Source: Agrobacterium pusense (GTDB lineage Bacteria; Pseudomonadota; Alphaproteobacteria; Rhizobiales; Rhizobiaceae). From it: a DNA stretch of 64,000 nucleotides. Shown here in pieces: positions 41,980-51,975 of this stretch. The DNA lies in assembly GCF_900102105.1 (NCBI RefSeq), contig NZ_FNBB01000002.1, positions 62,001-126,000 of the forward strand, in the 5' to 3' direction. The number at the start of each line of letters is the position of its first letter. The first letter of the stretch is position 1. Below the pieces are notes generated by a model. That model was given only the letters and a program-made list of their open reading frames with translations. It was not told where the DNA came from and did not search any database. Both the position numbers and the translations under genes were made by a program.

Positions 41980-42274
41980 GACGATCTCCTTGATTGTTTC
42001 CTTGGCGGCAATCCTACCCGTTTCACTCGTTGTCGCGAACCCGCAAGGCATTGAACAATGCGTTTCCGTGCTGCAGAGCTGGAATGGGGCGGCGACGAGA
42101 TTTGTTCTGGACGGGTCGTTATTTTCCTGATAATTGCGATTTTCACAAATCTGAGGAAATTTTTGATTATGATCGAACTACGGATGCTCCGACGACGCTG
42201 ACGCTCCTGAACGCCCTAACCGGCGCAGCTGTCATCTATTGTCGCATCCGCATTCTGGAAGTTTCGGTCTCTTC

Positions 42275-42844
42275 ATGTCCAAGCACGATCTTGTCTACCT
42301 CACCGAGGACGCGTCGCACGACGCCATCATCGAAGTCATCAACGAAGAAGCATTTGGCCCCGGCCGGCACACCCGTGCGGCAGCGCGCATTCGCGAGCAG
42401 GGTCCGCATGACCGGTCGCTCTCCTTCGTCTGCGCCGATGATGGCGAGACGATTGCCTCGGTGCGCATGACGCCGGTTCTGGCAGGCGGTGTGAAGGGTC
42501 ATATGCTTGGCCCGCTTGCGGTTCGGCCCTCTCACAAGAACAAGGGCATCGGCCGGGAACTCGTCCGGATCGCCATCGCGGCGGCAAGGCGCAAGGGCTC
42601 CGAAGCCGTGATACTGATCGGCGATCCGCCCTATTACATGCCGCTCGGGTTCGAGAAAGTCGCTTATGCGGCGCTTGATTTTCCGGGGCCGGTTGATCCG
42701 AACCGGGTGCTGGTCGTGCCGCTTGGCAATGACGTGCACCAGCGGCTGAAGGGCAATATCGGCTGGCGCAAATGCGAGGCCGTGATGCCGGCCGCGACAG
42801 TGGAAGATGAGGGTTTCGAGGCGCCTCTTCGGGTTTACGGGTGA
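42275..42844 (+). CDS. GNAT family N-acetyltransferase, YhbS-like
   Basis: A 189-residue acetyltransferase with GNAT motif A, HMLGPLAVRPSHKNKGIGRELVRIAI (about 78-103), and motif B, GDPPYYMPLGFEKVAYAALDFPGPVDPNRVL. This layout, with the GDPPYYMPLGF loop, is that of the YhbS-like group whose substrates are largely unknown. The start is ATG 42275; an in-frame TTG 36 bases earlier is a weaker choice. A palindromic repeat follows. Confidence 0.85.
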   Translation: MSKHDLVYLTEDASHDAIIEVINEEAFGPGRHTRAAARIREQGPHDRSLSFVCADDGETIASVRMTPVLAGGVKGHMLGPLAVRPSHKNKGIGRELVRIAIAAARRKGSEAVILIGDPPYYMPLGFEKVAYAALDFPGPVDPNRVLVVPLGNDVHQRLKGNIGWRKCEAVMPAATVEDEGFEAPLRVYG

Positions 42845-42885
42845 CGGGATATCCGAAGAGCTTTTTGCTTCTTAGCGCAACATAA

Positions 42886-43011
42886 GCCCCGTCATTCCGG
42901 CCTTGAGCCGGAATCCAGCCAGGCCAAGTCTTTGGGCTGAAAAGGACTCTTCCCACGGCGCAGACGCGCCGTGACTGGATCCCGGCTCGAGGCCGGGATG
43001 ACGGAAGGGGC
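42886..43011. repeat. Composite palindromic repeat
   Basis: Outer arms gccccgtcattccggccttg onward (42886-42918) and ctggatcccggctcgaggcc onward (42975-43011) are imperfect reverse complements. An inner CCCACGGCG/CGCGCCGTG hairpin (42953-42974) sits between them. The rest of the 336-bp gap to the MFS gene (42845-43180) holds no gene. Confidence 0.8.
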
Positions 43012-43180
43012 GTTGCGCGCTATGGCAAACATCGAGACTGCCGTGCACATCTTTTTGTCTGGTAAAATCTTCTTCCAGTAGCCTGTTTCGAAACAACGCG
43101 TCTCCCTCCACAGAATTCAATTCCGTTTCCTCCCCCCATACGATAGCAAGTGAAAGTCGGTTTTTGCGAAGGGACGAGGC

Positions 43181-44494
43181 ATGACGGCAATCACCATGAA
43201 TGATGCGCTGGAGCGCGCGGGTGCAGGCGCCTATCAGCGCAGGCTGATGGGCATATTCGGCCTCGTCTGGGCGGCGGATGCCATGCAGGTTCTGGCCGTC
43301 GGTTTCACTGCGGCCTCCATTGCCGCAACCTTTGGGCTGACGGTGCCGCAGGCGCTGCAGACCGGAACAGCGTTCTTTTTCGGCATGTTGCTGGGTGCTG
43401 CGGGTTTCGGGCGGCTGGCGGACCGTTACGGCCGTCGCCGGGTGCTGATCGTCACGGTGGCCTGTGATGCCCTGTTCGGCGTGCTTTCGATATTCTCGCC
43501 GGATTTCACCATTCTGCTTGTCCTGCGCTTTCTCACCGGGGCCGCCGTGGGCGGCACGCTGCCGGTGGATTATGCGATGATGGCGGAATTCCTGCCCGCC
43601 AGGAATCGTGGGCGCTGGCTCGTCTTTCTGGAAGGTTTCTGGGCTGTCGGGACGCTGATCGTGGCGCTTGCAGCCTGGGGTGCCAGCCTTGCCGGTGTTG
43701 CCGATGCCTGGCGATATATCTTTGCCGTAACCGCGTTCCCGGCTGTCCTCGGCCTTGGCCTTCGCTTTCTCGTGCCGGAATCGCCGCTTTATCTCCTGCG
43801 CACGGGTCGGTCGGAGGAAGCAAAGGCCGTCGTCAACCATATGCTGGTCACGAATGGCCGCGCCCCGCTCGATGCCGGGACAGGGCTTTTCCAGCCTGAA
43901 GTGTCCAAGGGGCAGGGGATATTTTCACCGGCGCTGCGCCAACGCAGCATCATGATCCTCGCCATCTGGTTTCTCGTTTCCGTTTCCTATTACGGCGTCT
44001 TCACCTGGATGCCGGCGAAGCTGGCGGGAGATGGCTTCGGTTTCGTGCGCGGTTATGGTTTCCTTGTGCTGGTGGCGCTGGCACAGATCCCCGGTTACGC
44101 GCTTGCGGCCTATGGTGTCGAAAAGTGGGGTCGCAAGCCGACGCTGATCGGCTTCTGCCTGCTCTCCGCGCTCGGGTGCCTGCTTTTCACGCTTGCTTCC
44201 GGCGGTGCGATGATTGCCGCCTCGCTTCTCATCATGAGCTTTGCGTTGCTTGGCACCTGGGGCGCTCTCTATGCATTCACGCCGGAACTTTACCCGACGG
44301 AATCACGGGCAACCGGCATGGGTGCCGCAGGGGCGATGGCGCGGCTTGGCGGCCTGCTGGCGCCATCACTCCTCGGTTATGCCATTGCGCAGGGTTTTGG
44401 TGTCGCGATCGGCATATTTGCCGGGCTGCTGGTACTGGCCGCCATTGCGGCGACGATGATCAATGCGGAAACGCGCCAGGTGGCGCTGACATAG
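43181..44494 (+). CDS. MFS transporter, sugar-porter or SV2-like
   Basis: A 437-residue major facilitator superfamily protein with 12 predicted helices. The loop 2-3 signature reads GFGRLADRYGRRRV and the later PESPLYLLRTGRSEEA resembles the sugar-porter PESPRWL motif. GYALAAYGVEKWGRKP after helix 8 is the matching half. The substrate is not predictable: sugars, organic acids and aromatic acids are all possible. No catabolic genes flank it, and a hairpin separates it from the convergent hydrolase gene. Confidence 0.87.
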   Translation: MTAITMNDALERAGAGAYQRRLMGIFGLVWAADAMQVLAVGFTAASIAATFGLTVPQALQTGTAFFFGMLLGAAGFGRLADRYGRRRVLIVTVACDALFGVLSIFSPDFTILLVLRFLTGAAVGGTLPVDYAMMAEFLPARNRGRWLVFLEGFWAVGTLIVALAAWGASLAGVADAWRYIFAVTAFPAVLGLGLRFLVPESPLYLLRTGRSEEAKAVVNHMLVTNGRAPLDAGTGLFQPEVSKGQGIFSPALRQRSIMILAIWFLVSVSYYGVFTWMPAKLAGDGFGFVRGYGFLVLVALAQIPGYALAAYGVEKWGRKPTLIGFCLLSALGCLLFTLASGGAMIAASLLIMSFALLGTWGALYAFTPELYPTESRATGMGAAGAMARLGGLLAPSLLGYAIAQGFGVAIGIFAGLLVLAAIAATMINAETRQVALT

Positions 44495-44511
44495 GGTGTT
44501 AGTGCGGGACG

Positions 44512-44539
44512 ATGGCCTGACCCTTGAGGATCAGGCCAT
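44512..44539. terminator. Convergent terminator
   Basis: ATGGCCTGA (44512-44520) and TCAGGCCAT (44531-44539) form a perfect 9-bp stem with a 10-base loop. It serves both the MFS gene and the convergent metallo-hydrolase gene, although the T-tracts are short. Confidence 0.75.
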
Positions 44540-44550
44540 TCTGTTCGGCT

Positions 44551-45516
44551 TTATAGCGTCGTGTAATTCACCGGCAGCCAATCATAATTGGTGCTGTCGG
44601 TGCGCACATGACCGATGCCGGGGAAGGCGATATGCGCCCCTGTCACCAGATATTTGCCTTCCACCGCCTGTTTAAATGCCAGATCACGCGTGGCGACGGC
44701 TGCCTTCTGATCGACGTCGAATGCGACGGCGACATCAGGTTCATCGAACTGGAGGATATCGCCATGGGTAATATCGCCCCAGAAGACGATTTTCTGGCCG
44801 TTGCTTTCGAGAACGATGCCGCTGTGGCCCGGCGTGTGGCCGGCGTAAAGGACTGAGCCGAGACCGGGAACCGGCGCGGCATTGTCGCCGAACGTCTCGA
44901 ACTTGCCGGCATCGATATAGGGCTGGATGCTTTCTTTGGCTTCGGCATAGCCCTTCTTCAGCGCCTCCGGTGCTGCCTTGGCCTTCGCCTCATCGAGCCA
45001 GAAAGCGGCTTCGCGCTTGTTCACGCGCAGGGTCGCGTTAGCGAAGACGCGCTTGCCATCCGCGGAGAGACCCCCGGAATGATCTGTATGGATATGGGTG
45101 AGAACGACGTCATCTATCTCATCCGCTTTGTAGCCCGAGGCTTCGATATTGGCGACGAGCCTGCCGAGGCTTGGGCCAAGATAGGAGCCGGTGCCGGCAT
45201 CGATCAGCACCAGCCTGTCACCGGTGTTGACGAGAAACGCATTGACGGACGTAGGCGTCTCTTCCGGAAGGAACGCATCCTGAAGCGCCTTCGTCGCATG
45301 TTCCGGTGTGGTGTTGGTGTAGATTTTGGCAAGCGGCAGCGCAATGACGCCGTCCGAAAGCGCAGTAACTTCCACCTTGCCGACCATCAGCCGGTAGAAG
45401 CCGGGCGCCTGCGTGGCGACAAGCGGTGCCTTGGCAAATGCGACGGAGGGCGTAACAAAGGGGGCGGCGATGAGGGCGCTGGCGGCGCCTTTGAGAAGTG
45501 AGCGACGTGATGGCAT
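44551..45516 (-). CDS. Tat-exported metallo-beta-lactamase-fold hydrolase
   Basis: A 321-residue MBL-fold enzyme with a Tat signal (SRRSLLKGAASAL, residues 3-15, AFAKA cleavage near 29). The metal motif is LTHIHTDHSGG (HxHxDH, about 137-147), with the later GHTPGHSG His and a DITHGD Asp. The overall form resembles methyl parathion hydrolase and some lactonases. Substrates could be lactones or phosphotriesters; this is not determined. It is transcribed away from a LysR-type regulator over an 86-bp gap, so that regulator probably controls it. Confidence 0.9.
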   Translation of the reverse strand: MPSRRSLLKGAASALIAAPFVTPSVAFAKAPLVATQAPGFYRLMVGKVEVTALSDGVIALPLAKIYTNTTPEHATKALQDAFLPEETPTSVNAFLVNTGDRLVLIDAGTGSYLGPSLGRLVANIEASGYKADEIDDVVLTHIHTDHSGGLSADGKRVFANATLRVNKREAAFWLDEAKAKAAPEALKKGYAEAKESIQPYIDAGKFETFGDNAAPVPGLGSVLYAGHTPGHSGIVLESNGQKIVFWGDITHGDILQFDEPDVAVAFDVDQKAAVATRDLAFKQAVEGKYLVTGAHIAFPGIGHVRTDSTNYDWLPVNYTTL

Positions 45517-45602
45517 TGAAGGCTCCTGGGTTTAGGAATGTCTTGAAACTTTCCGATCTCCAGTTAAGTGTAGGCAGGTTAGCAATCAAATCGATGTGAC
45601 TT

Positions 45603-46556
45603 ATGCAAACTATCGATCATTTCAATCTCCGTTCCTTCGACCTCAATCTCCTCGTCGCTTTCGATGCGATGATGGAAGAGATGAACGTCACGCGCGCGGC
45701 ACGGCGGCTGAAAATCCAGCAACCTGCCATGAGCCATAATATCTCCACCCTGCGCACACTGTTTCAGGATGAGCTGTTCATTCGCGTGGGGCAGGAAATG
45801 AAGCCGACGGCGCGGGCGCTCAATCTGGCGGGGCCGGTACGCCAGGCGCTGAGACAAGCGCAGGCGGCGGTGCTGACGGCTGATGTGTTCGATCCGGCGA
45901 CCGAGCGGCGGACGTTCCGGCTCGGCATGTCCAGTGAGGTGGAGCTGCTGCTTTTGCCGGATCTGTCCGCGCGGCTGCGCGAGATCGCACCCGGTATCCG
46001 TATCCTTGCGCGCAACGGGCAACAGCAGGAAATCACCGCTATGCTGGATACGGGCGTGATCGACATGGCTGTCGGATGCACCTATTCGAAGGAACAGCGG
46101 CACCATTGCGAACCGCTTTATTCTTCCAGCGTGCTCTGCTGCTTCAACCCGGCTCTGCTCGATCTGCCCAATCCCGTTGGACTGGACGCCTATCTGTCGG
46201 CCAAGCACGCGGTCATATCACAGACCGACAGTCTGCATGGCTGTATCAAGGACGCGCTGGAACTGACCGGACTGGAAATCGACGTCGTCGCCGCTGCGCC
46301 GGATTTTCTTTCCGTGCTGGCAACGGCGCGCTCCTCAGCCGTGCTGGCGACCGTGTCTTCGCGCATTGCTCAGCGTTATGCGCCCATGCTGGGACTGGAA
46401 GTGAGCCCGGTGCCGGTGACGTTGAATTTCCCGCCTGTCGCCATGGTCTGGACATTGCAGACCGATGCGGATGCGGGAGCCGTGTGGCTGCGTCAACAGA
46501 TTCGCGAGACCATGGGACGCACGGTCGACAGCGAGGTGTCGGGCATCGCCGCCTGA
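45603..46556 (+). CDS. LysR-family transcriptional regulator
   Basis: A 317-residue LysR regulator. The N-terminal winged helix (about 10-70) is FDLNLLVAFDAMMEEMNVTRAARRLKIQQPAMSHNISTLRTLFQDELFIR, close to the NodD/NahR/LinR branch. The effector domain follows from about residue 95. It is divergent from the Tat-exported hydrolase gene with 86 bp between starts. Control of that gene and of itself is the typical arrangement. The inducer is unknown, but aromatic compounds are common in this branch. Confidence 0.9.
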   Translation: MQTIDHFNLRSFDLNLLVAFDAMMEEMNVTRAARRLKIQQPAMSHNISTLRTLFQDELFIRVGQEMKPTARALNLAGPVRQALRQAQAAVLTADVFDPATERRTFRLGMSSEVELLLLPDLSARLREIAPGIRILARNGQQQEITAMLDTGVIDMAVGCTYSKEQRHHCEPLYSSSVLCCFNPALLDLPNPVGLDAYLSAKHAVISQTDSLHGCIKDALELTGLEIDVVAAAPDFLSVLATARSSAVLATVSSRIAQRYAPMLGLEVSPVPVTLNFPPVAMVWTLQTDADAGAVWLRQQIRETMGRTVDSEVSGIAA

Positions 46557-46575
46557 AATTTGCGTGGCCGGCGCT

Positions 46576-46989
46576 CTAGAACCGTTTTTCCAGCCAGGTG
46601 ATGGATTGGCCGCTGGAGAGTGGCCCAAGCGAACCGATCTTGGTGAAACCGTACCGCTCGTAAGTCCTCAGCGCATCCGGGTTCATCGTGTCGATATAGG
46701 CGCCCATACAGCCGCGCTTTTTCGCCTCGTCTTCGGCCATGGCCAGAAGTTTCGCGGCCGTGCCTTGTCCGCGCATCGTCTCCGGCACGAAAAGAAGCTG
46801 CACATAAAGCCAGCCGCGGGCGGTGTGGCCCACCAGGCCGCCGGTGACCTCATTGTCGTCATTGCGGATGGTGATGATAATGTCGCGTTTGTCGCTTTCG
46901 CCGAAACGAGCAAGATTATAGGCCACCAGAGGATCGCGGATGGCTTTTTCGGCCTCTGGATCGGCGGCATCGCTTAAAACGAAATTCAT
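46576..46989 (-). CDS. GNAT family N-acetyltransferase
   Basis: A 137-residue acetyltransferase. Motif A is YVQLLFVPETMRGQGTAAKLLAMAEDEAKKRGC (about 60-93). The C-terminal MNPDALRTYERYGFTKIG is the typical acetyl-CoA-binding end. It is monocistronic and the substrate is unknown. An acid- or antibiotic-modifying role is possible but not supported by context. Confidence 0.85.
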   Translation of the reverse strand: MNFVLSDAADPEAEKAIRDPLVAYNLARFGESDKRDIIITIRNDDNEVTGGLVGHTARGWLYVQLLFVPETMRGQGTAAKLLAMAEDEAKKRGCMGAYIDTMNPDALRTYERYGFTKIGSLGPLSSGQSITWLEKRF

Positions 46990-47078
46990 ATTTATCTTCC
47001 CCGGCCGCCGGGCGGTGGCCGTTTCCCGTTTACGTGCCGAGACGAGGGGAAGGCCCCACGATCTTTGCTGGAACGCCC

Positions 47079-49163
47079 TTACCGGCCTTCACGCCACCAT
47101 AGAGCGGAGAAGGCAAGCAGCAACGCGCCTAGCCCGGCGAAACCTGCAAAGAGCGGCAGGGTGTTGACGCCTTTCAGCACCGTCTCGTCGGTCATGCGTA
47201 TCAGCATGCGATCCTCATCGGCAACCCTGATATCGCCGCGGACCGGCAATATATCCGGCAGTGCGACCCGGCCGGAATTATCGGCGACACGGTGCACGCT
47301 GCCTTTGGTGGCATCTGCCAGCGGCTTCAGCGTTTCGGTCGTTGAAATCATCGCCTTGAATTCGGGTGCGTCCACCGCGCCAACATGGACGAGGGTGGTG
47401 AAATCGCCGTTCTTGATTTCGAACAGGCCGGTTTCATCCATGCGGCGTTCGATCCTGTAGAGACCGGGCTCGCTGCTGGTGAAAGCCATGTTTTCGGTTT
47501 TGCCGGAAGGGAAACGCACGCTGGCCTGACCGGGATCGTCACCGATGGTCTGACGGGTGATCTGCAGGGTGCGGCCGTTGGCGCGCGCTGTCAGTGCCTC
47601 TTCCTCAAGCTCGGGTTCTTTCATCAGCCAGTGGGCGATGCGGCGGTAAAGCGCCACATGCGGGCCGCCGCCCTCATAACCACGCGCCCAGAGCCAGCCC
47701 TGATCCGACAGCAGCATGGCGACACGGCCTTCACCCTGGCGGTTGAGCACCAGCAGCGGGTCCTGACCATCGCCCAGCATCACGGTCTGGCCCTGCGGCG
47801 GGTCGACGCTGATGGTGCGGAACCAGCGGCCCCATTGCGGCGGCTCATTGCCCGATCCCTCTAGCCCGCGGGTGACCGGGTGTTTCTTGCCCGCTTCCGA
47901 AAGACGCGGATAGAAGGCAGCCTGATGCACCTGACCGGTCGGCTGCGCCGGGAGGACGGAGGCGAGCGGCGTCATGGCGATCGAATCCTGACCGGCATGT
48001 TCCGGCCCGGCGGCAATCAGCAGCGCGCCGCCTTTTTCGACATATTGGGCGATGTAATCGTAATAGAGGATCGGCAACACGCCGCGATGCTGGTAGCGAT
48101 CGAAGATGATGAGATCGAAATCATTGATCTTCTCGACGAACAGCTCCCGTGTGGGGAAGGCGATCAGCGAGAGTTCGTTGATCGGCGTGCCGTCCTGCTT
48201 TTCCGGAGGACGCAGAATGGTGAAATGCACCAGATCGACCGAGGCGTCGGATTTCAGGAGGTTGCGCCATGCCCGTTCGCCGGCGTGCGGTTCGCCGGAG
48301 ACGAGCAGCACGCGCAGGTTCTGGCGGATGCCTTCGATCAGATGAACGGCGCGGTTATTGGCAACAGTCACTTCGCCCGGGATTTCGGCGACGGAAAATT
48401 CCATGACATTGTTGCCGCCGCGTGGGACCTTGAAGCGGAACGGCGTCGGCTGACCGGGTGTCGCCTGTAGTGTGGCGATCTCTTCGCCATTCATCTTCAC
48501 CGTCACCTCAGCCGCGCCACCGCCTGCCGGGCGTCCGTCATCGAAGACGCGCAGCGTCAGTTGCTGTTCCTCATTGACGATGCCGAAGCGCGGGGCGCGA
48601 ACGATTTCGATACGGCGGTCGAACTCATCAGCCTTGCCCGTGATCAGGCCGTGCACGGGCGCGCGGAAGCCGAGCGCCTGCTCGGCGTTGGGCAGGGCAT
48701 TGGGAATATCGTGAATCTGGCCATCGCTCAGGAAGATCGCGCCACCCACGCGGGAAGGCGACACATCGGAAACGGCGGAGGACAAGGCCGAAAAAAGCTG
48801 GGTCGAGGGCGAATCGCTTTCACCATTATCGCGCACTTCAACGATGCGCGGCTCGATGCGTGGGAAACGGGACAGCCGGTCTTTCAGCGCATTGAGCGCC
48901 GTGTCGGTCATCTGCGGCCGGTCCTGCACGTCCTGGCTCTGCGAGCGGTCGACGATGACAGGCACGATAGTGGAAAGCGGCTCGCGCTCCTCCTGTGTCA
49001 AAAGCGGATTGGCTATTGCGGCAAGCAGGGCGGCGAGCGCCAGCCCGCGCAGCCATGCGCCACGCACGCCGCGCCACAGGCCGATGAAGGAAAGGAGAAG
49101 TGCTGCGACGGCCAGAATGGCGATCACGATCCACGGCAGGAAGGGGGCGAAGGTCAATGTCAT
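47079..49163 (-). CDS. Large membrane protein with amidotransferase-like fold
   Basis: A 694-residue protein, the last gene of the moxR operon. Two N-terminal helices (about 5-30 and 35-55) and one near the C terminus (about 665-685) put most of it in the periplasm. The middle has IPVIVDRSQSQ-like VWA-type sequence (PVIVDRSQSQDVQDR, about 66-80). A class I amidotransferase-like segment follows, with DLIIFDRYQHRGVLPILYYDYIAQYVEKGGALLIAAGPEHAG (about 363-404), but no catalytic triad is obvious. The ATG 49163 lies just after the stop of the upstream gene, so the two are coupled. Function unknown; the operon suggests a chaperone-like envelope complex. Confidence 0.78.
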   Translation of the reverse strand: MTLTFAPFLPWIVIAILAVAALLLSFIGLWRGVRGAWLRGLALAALLAAIANPLLTQEEREPLSTIVPVIVDRSQSQDVQDRPQMTDTALNALKDRLSRFPRIEPRIVEVRDNGESDSPSTQLFSALSSAVSDVSPSRVGGAIFLSDGQIHDIPNALPNAEQALGFRAPVHGLITGKADEFDRRIEIVRAPRFGIVNEEQQLTLRVFDDGRPAGGGAAEVTVKMNGEEIATLQATPGQPTPFRFKVPRGGNNVMEFSVAEIPGEVTVANNRAVHLIEGIRQNLRVLLVSGEPHAGERAWRNLLKSDASVDLVHFTILRPPEKQDGTPINELSLIAFPTRELFVEKINDFDLIIFDRYQHRGVLPILYYDYIAQYVEKGGALLIAAGPEHAGQDSIAMTPLASVLPAQPTGQVHQAAFYPRLSEAGKKHPVTRGLEGSGNEPPQWGRWFRTISVDPPQGQTVMLGDGQDPLLVLNRQGEGRVAMLLSDQGWLWARGYEGGGPHVALYRRIAHWLMKEPELEEEALTARANGRTLQITRQTIGDDPGQASVRFPSGKTENMAFTSSEPGLYRIERRMDETGLFEIKNGDFTTLVHVGAVDAPEFKAMISTTETLKPLADATKGSVHRVADNSGRVALPDILPVRGDIRVADEDRMLIRMTDETVLKGVNTLPLFAGFAGLGALLLAFSALWWREGR

Positions 49164-49164
49164 G

Positions 49165-51975
49165 TCACTGCCCCAACCGTTCGAGAAGTGCCGGAACATG
49201 GACCTGATCGGCCTTATAGTTGCCGGTCAGCATATACATCATGATGTTGACGCCGGAGCGGAAGGCATGTTCGCGCTGCATCTCGTCAGGCGGAACGGTG
49301 GGCAGAACCGGTGCGCCCTGCGCATCGACGGCCCATGCGCCGGCGAAATCATTGCCTGTAATCATGATCGGCGTCACGCCGTCCCCGGAGGAGGAGAGGC
49401 CGGAGGTGGTCTTGGCGGCACCCTGACGCGATTCCACCCAGAGCGGCGAGCCATTGTAACGGCCGGGGAAATTGGTGAGCAGGTAGAAGGAACGGGTCAG
49501 GACGTGATCCTCCGGCACGGGCTCCAGCGGCGGAATATCGATATTGGCGAGGATCGCCTGCAGGCGTTCGCCATTGGCGCTGGTCGCGCCGGTATCGAGC
49601 GAAGAGAACTGGTCACGCGTATCGAACAGGACGGTGCCGCCGGCGCGCATATAGGCGTCGATGCGCGAGATGGCGGCGCTAGACGGCATCGGGGCGGAGG
49701 CCGAAACCGGCCAGTAGATGATTGGGTAGAAGGACAATTCGTCCTTGGAAATATCGAGGCCGACAGGCTGCCCGGGCTCCAATGTTGTGCGCCAGGTCAG
49801 GAATTCGCTCAAACCCTGTAAACCCTGTTCTGAAATGCGATCGACGTCGTCTTCGCCGGTGCGGACATATGCGAGGTGCGTTGTATCAAGCCGCTCGAAT
49901 ATCTGCTCGTCGCCGGGTTTGGGATCGTCGGCGCGGGCATCGTTTGGCGCCATGGCGGCAAAGGTGCCAAGCGCCAGCAGCATTGTGGCCACTGTGGCGC
50001 TGCGGGCTTTCGGCAGGCGGGCGAAGGCGCCGTTCATGAAGAGCACGATCAGGCTGTCGGCGATCAGCATCAGGAAGGCAGCGATGAAGAGGGCGGGACG
50101 CAGCGATTTCGCCGTCTCGCCGATCAGCGCTTCACTTGACGTGCTGACACCGGCGGCAGAGGTATCGAGCGGGCGCAGCGTCGCACCCGCCGGCAGGAGA
50201 TTGAGAGCCACGAAACCGTCCTCTGTGCCGTAAAGGCCGGGGGGATTGTCGAAGCCGGTGCGCGGAAGCTGGCCCGCGCGCATTTCTAGCGGCCGGGCAG
50301 TGCCGATTTCGGCAGATAGCGCGCCTTCCGCCGTCAGCAGCCGGAAGGGTGGTAGAGCGGCGGCCGGGGCATTGGCGGAAGCCGAAGCGCCGCCCGCCTT
50401 GGACAATTGCACGATACGGCGAAGCATATCGACGAAGTGGCCTGATATCGGCAGGTCGGACCAGCTGGCCTCGGCGCTGACATGGAACAGCACGATGCGG
50501 CCCGCCTCGACGTTGCGGGTGGTGACGAGCGGCGTGCCATCGGCAAGGCTTGCCCAGGTGCGTTCGGCGAGGTCCGCTGTCGGCTCGGCCAGAACCTGAC
50601 GTTTGACGAGAATGCCTTCGGCTTTCGGCATGCCGGCGAAAGCGCCGAATGCAGGGAAATCGGCAAGCGGTTGCGGTTCAGCCCAGGAGAGTGCGCCGCC
50701 GAGCGCGCGTTCGCCCTGTCTCAGCGTCACCGGCACCAGCGGGTCGTCGGCGGGGGCTGCAGCAAGGCGTGGCCCGGCGAAGCGGATCAACGTGCCGCCG
50801 CCCGCAAGCCATTTTTGCATCGGCTCATAGGTTTCCTGCGGCAGGCGGCCGATATCGGCCATGACAATGACGGAGGGGTTGGATTGCAGGATTTCCGGGA
50901 TAGCCTGCGCCAGATCGGCCTGCCGCTGCGGAATGAGATCGACGAAGGGCTGAAGTGCGCGACTGATGTAATAAAGCGGTTGCAGCAGCGGCTGGAAGTC
51001 GTTGCCGGTTTCGCCTGCCAGCAGCGCCACGCGGCGGCGGCGGAAGCCGTCATCGAGAAGATGCACTGCACCCGCCGTGGAAACACCTTCAAGGGAAAGA
51101 CGGGCGAAATCGTTGCGCAATTCGAAGGGTGCTTCCACCGTTGCCGTTGTTTCAGCCTGGCCGGGGGCGAAGGTGGCGATGCCATTGGCGAGGATGCGGC
51201 CCTGGCTGTCCTGCGCGTTGACCGTCAACCGGGCAGCTTCCGCAGTATCGAGCCTTGAAAGCGAAACGCTCATGGCGTCGGCATTGTTGGTTGCGCCCGT
51301 TATCGCGGCAATGGCCTTGCCGTCGCCGCTGACGATACGGAATTCGGCTGGTGAAAGACTGGCCAGCGTTTTCAGGGCGCTTTCGTCCTGCGCCGTCTGC
51401 ACGCCATCAGCGATATAGGCGAGGGTGCCGGGGGTCGTGCCGTTAAGCGCTTCGGTGATGGCTTCGGCCGTACGGATACGATCGGGCACGAGCGGCTTCG
51501 GTTTTGCCGCTGCCAGCTTTTCCAGGGCGACCGCTGTCGTTCCGGGTACAGCGTCATGTTCGGCATCAGCTGTAAAAGCGATGGCGACGGGGCGCTCGGC
51601 ACGCTCCGCATCCCCGATCAGGGCTTCCGCGGTCGCCACGCGCCGCTCCCAGTCGGGCGCAGACGCCCAGCTATTATCAACCACCAGCACCAGCGGGCCG
51701 CTGCCGGCGATGCCACTATTGCGTGGATTTACCACGGGATCGGCGAGAGCAAGAATCACGGCGGCGGCAAGCGCCATGCGCAGCAAGGTGAGCCACCACG
51801 GGCTTTTCGACGGCGTTTCCTCGCGTTTCAACACCGTCGCCAGAATCTTCAGTGGCGGGAAGACCTCCGCCTTGGGGCGCGGCGGGGTAAGCCGCAGCAG
51901 CCACCAGATGGCGGGCAGCGCCAGCAAGCCGAAGAGGATGTAGGGGCTGGTGAAGACGAAAGGCAATGCGCTCAT
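49165..51975 (-). CDS. DUF4159 protein with BatA-like N terminus
   Basis: A 936-residue protein. The N-terminal part (about 1-90) has the BatA signature FTSPYILFGLLALPAIWWLLRLTPPRP with two membrane helices. A degenerate VWA-like region follows (LVLVDNSWASAPDWERR, about 96-112; the MIDAS Ser is displaced). Another helix pair lies near residues 640-665. The C-terminal 200 residues are DUF4159, ending KADQVHVPALLERLGQ. It overlaps the DUF58 gene by ATGA and is followed by the amidotransferase-like gene. These proteins form the Bat-type cassette that goes with MoxR ATPases in many alphaproteobacteria. Confidence 0.85.
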   Translation of the reverse strand: MSALPFVFTSPYILFGLLALPAIWWLLRLTPPRPKAEVFPPLKILATVLKREETPSKSPWWLTLLRMALAAAVILALADPVVNPRNSGIAGSGPLVLVVDNSWASAPDWERRVATAEALIGDAERAERPVAIAFTADAEHDAVPGTTAVALEKLAAAKPKPLVPDRIRTAEAITEALNGTTPGTLAYIADGVQTAQDESALKTLASLSPAEFRIVSGDGKAIAAITGATNNADAMSVSLSRLDTAEAARLTVNAQDSQGRILANGIATFAPGQAETTATVEAPFELRNDFARLSLEGVSTAGAVHLLDDGFRRRRVALLAGETGNDFQPLLQPLYYISRALQPFVDLIPQRQADLAQAIPEILQSNPSVIVMADIGRLPQETYEPMQKWLAGGGTLIRFAGPRLAAAPADDPLVPVTLRQGERALGGALSWAEPQPLADFPAFGAFAGMPKAEGILVKRQVLAEPTADLAERTWASLADGTPLVTTRNVEAGRIVLFHVSAEASWSDLPISGHFVDMLRRIVQLSKAGGASASANAPAAALPPFRLLTAEGALSAEIGTARPLEMRAGQLPRTGFDNPPGLYGTEDGFVALNLLPAGATLRPLDTSAAGVSTSSEALIGETAKSLRPALFIAAFLMLIADSLIVLFMNGAFARLPKARSATVATMLLALGTFAAMAPNDARADDPKPGDEQIFERLDTTHLAYVRTGEDDVDRISEQGLQGLSEFLTWRTTLEPGQPVGLDISKDELSFYPIIYWPVSASAPMPSSAAISRIDAYMRAGGTVLFDTRDQFSSLDTGATSANGERLQAILANIDIPPLEPVPEDHVLTRSFYLLTNFPGRYNGSPLWVESRQGAAKTTSGLSSSGDGVTPIMITGNDFAGAWAVDAQGAPVLPTVPPDEMQREHAFRSGVNIMMYMLTGNYKADQVHVPALLERLGQ

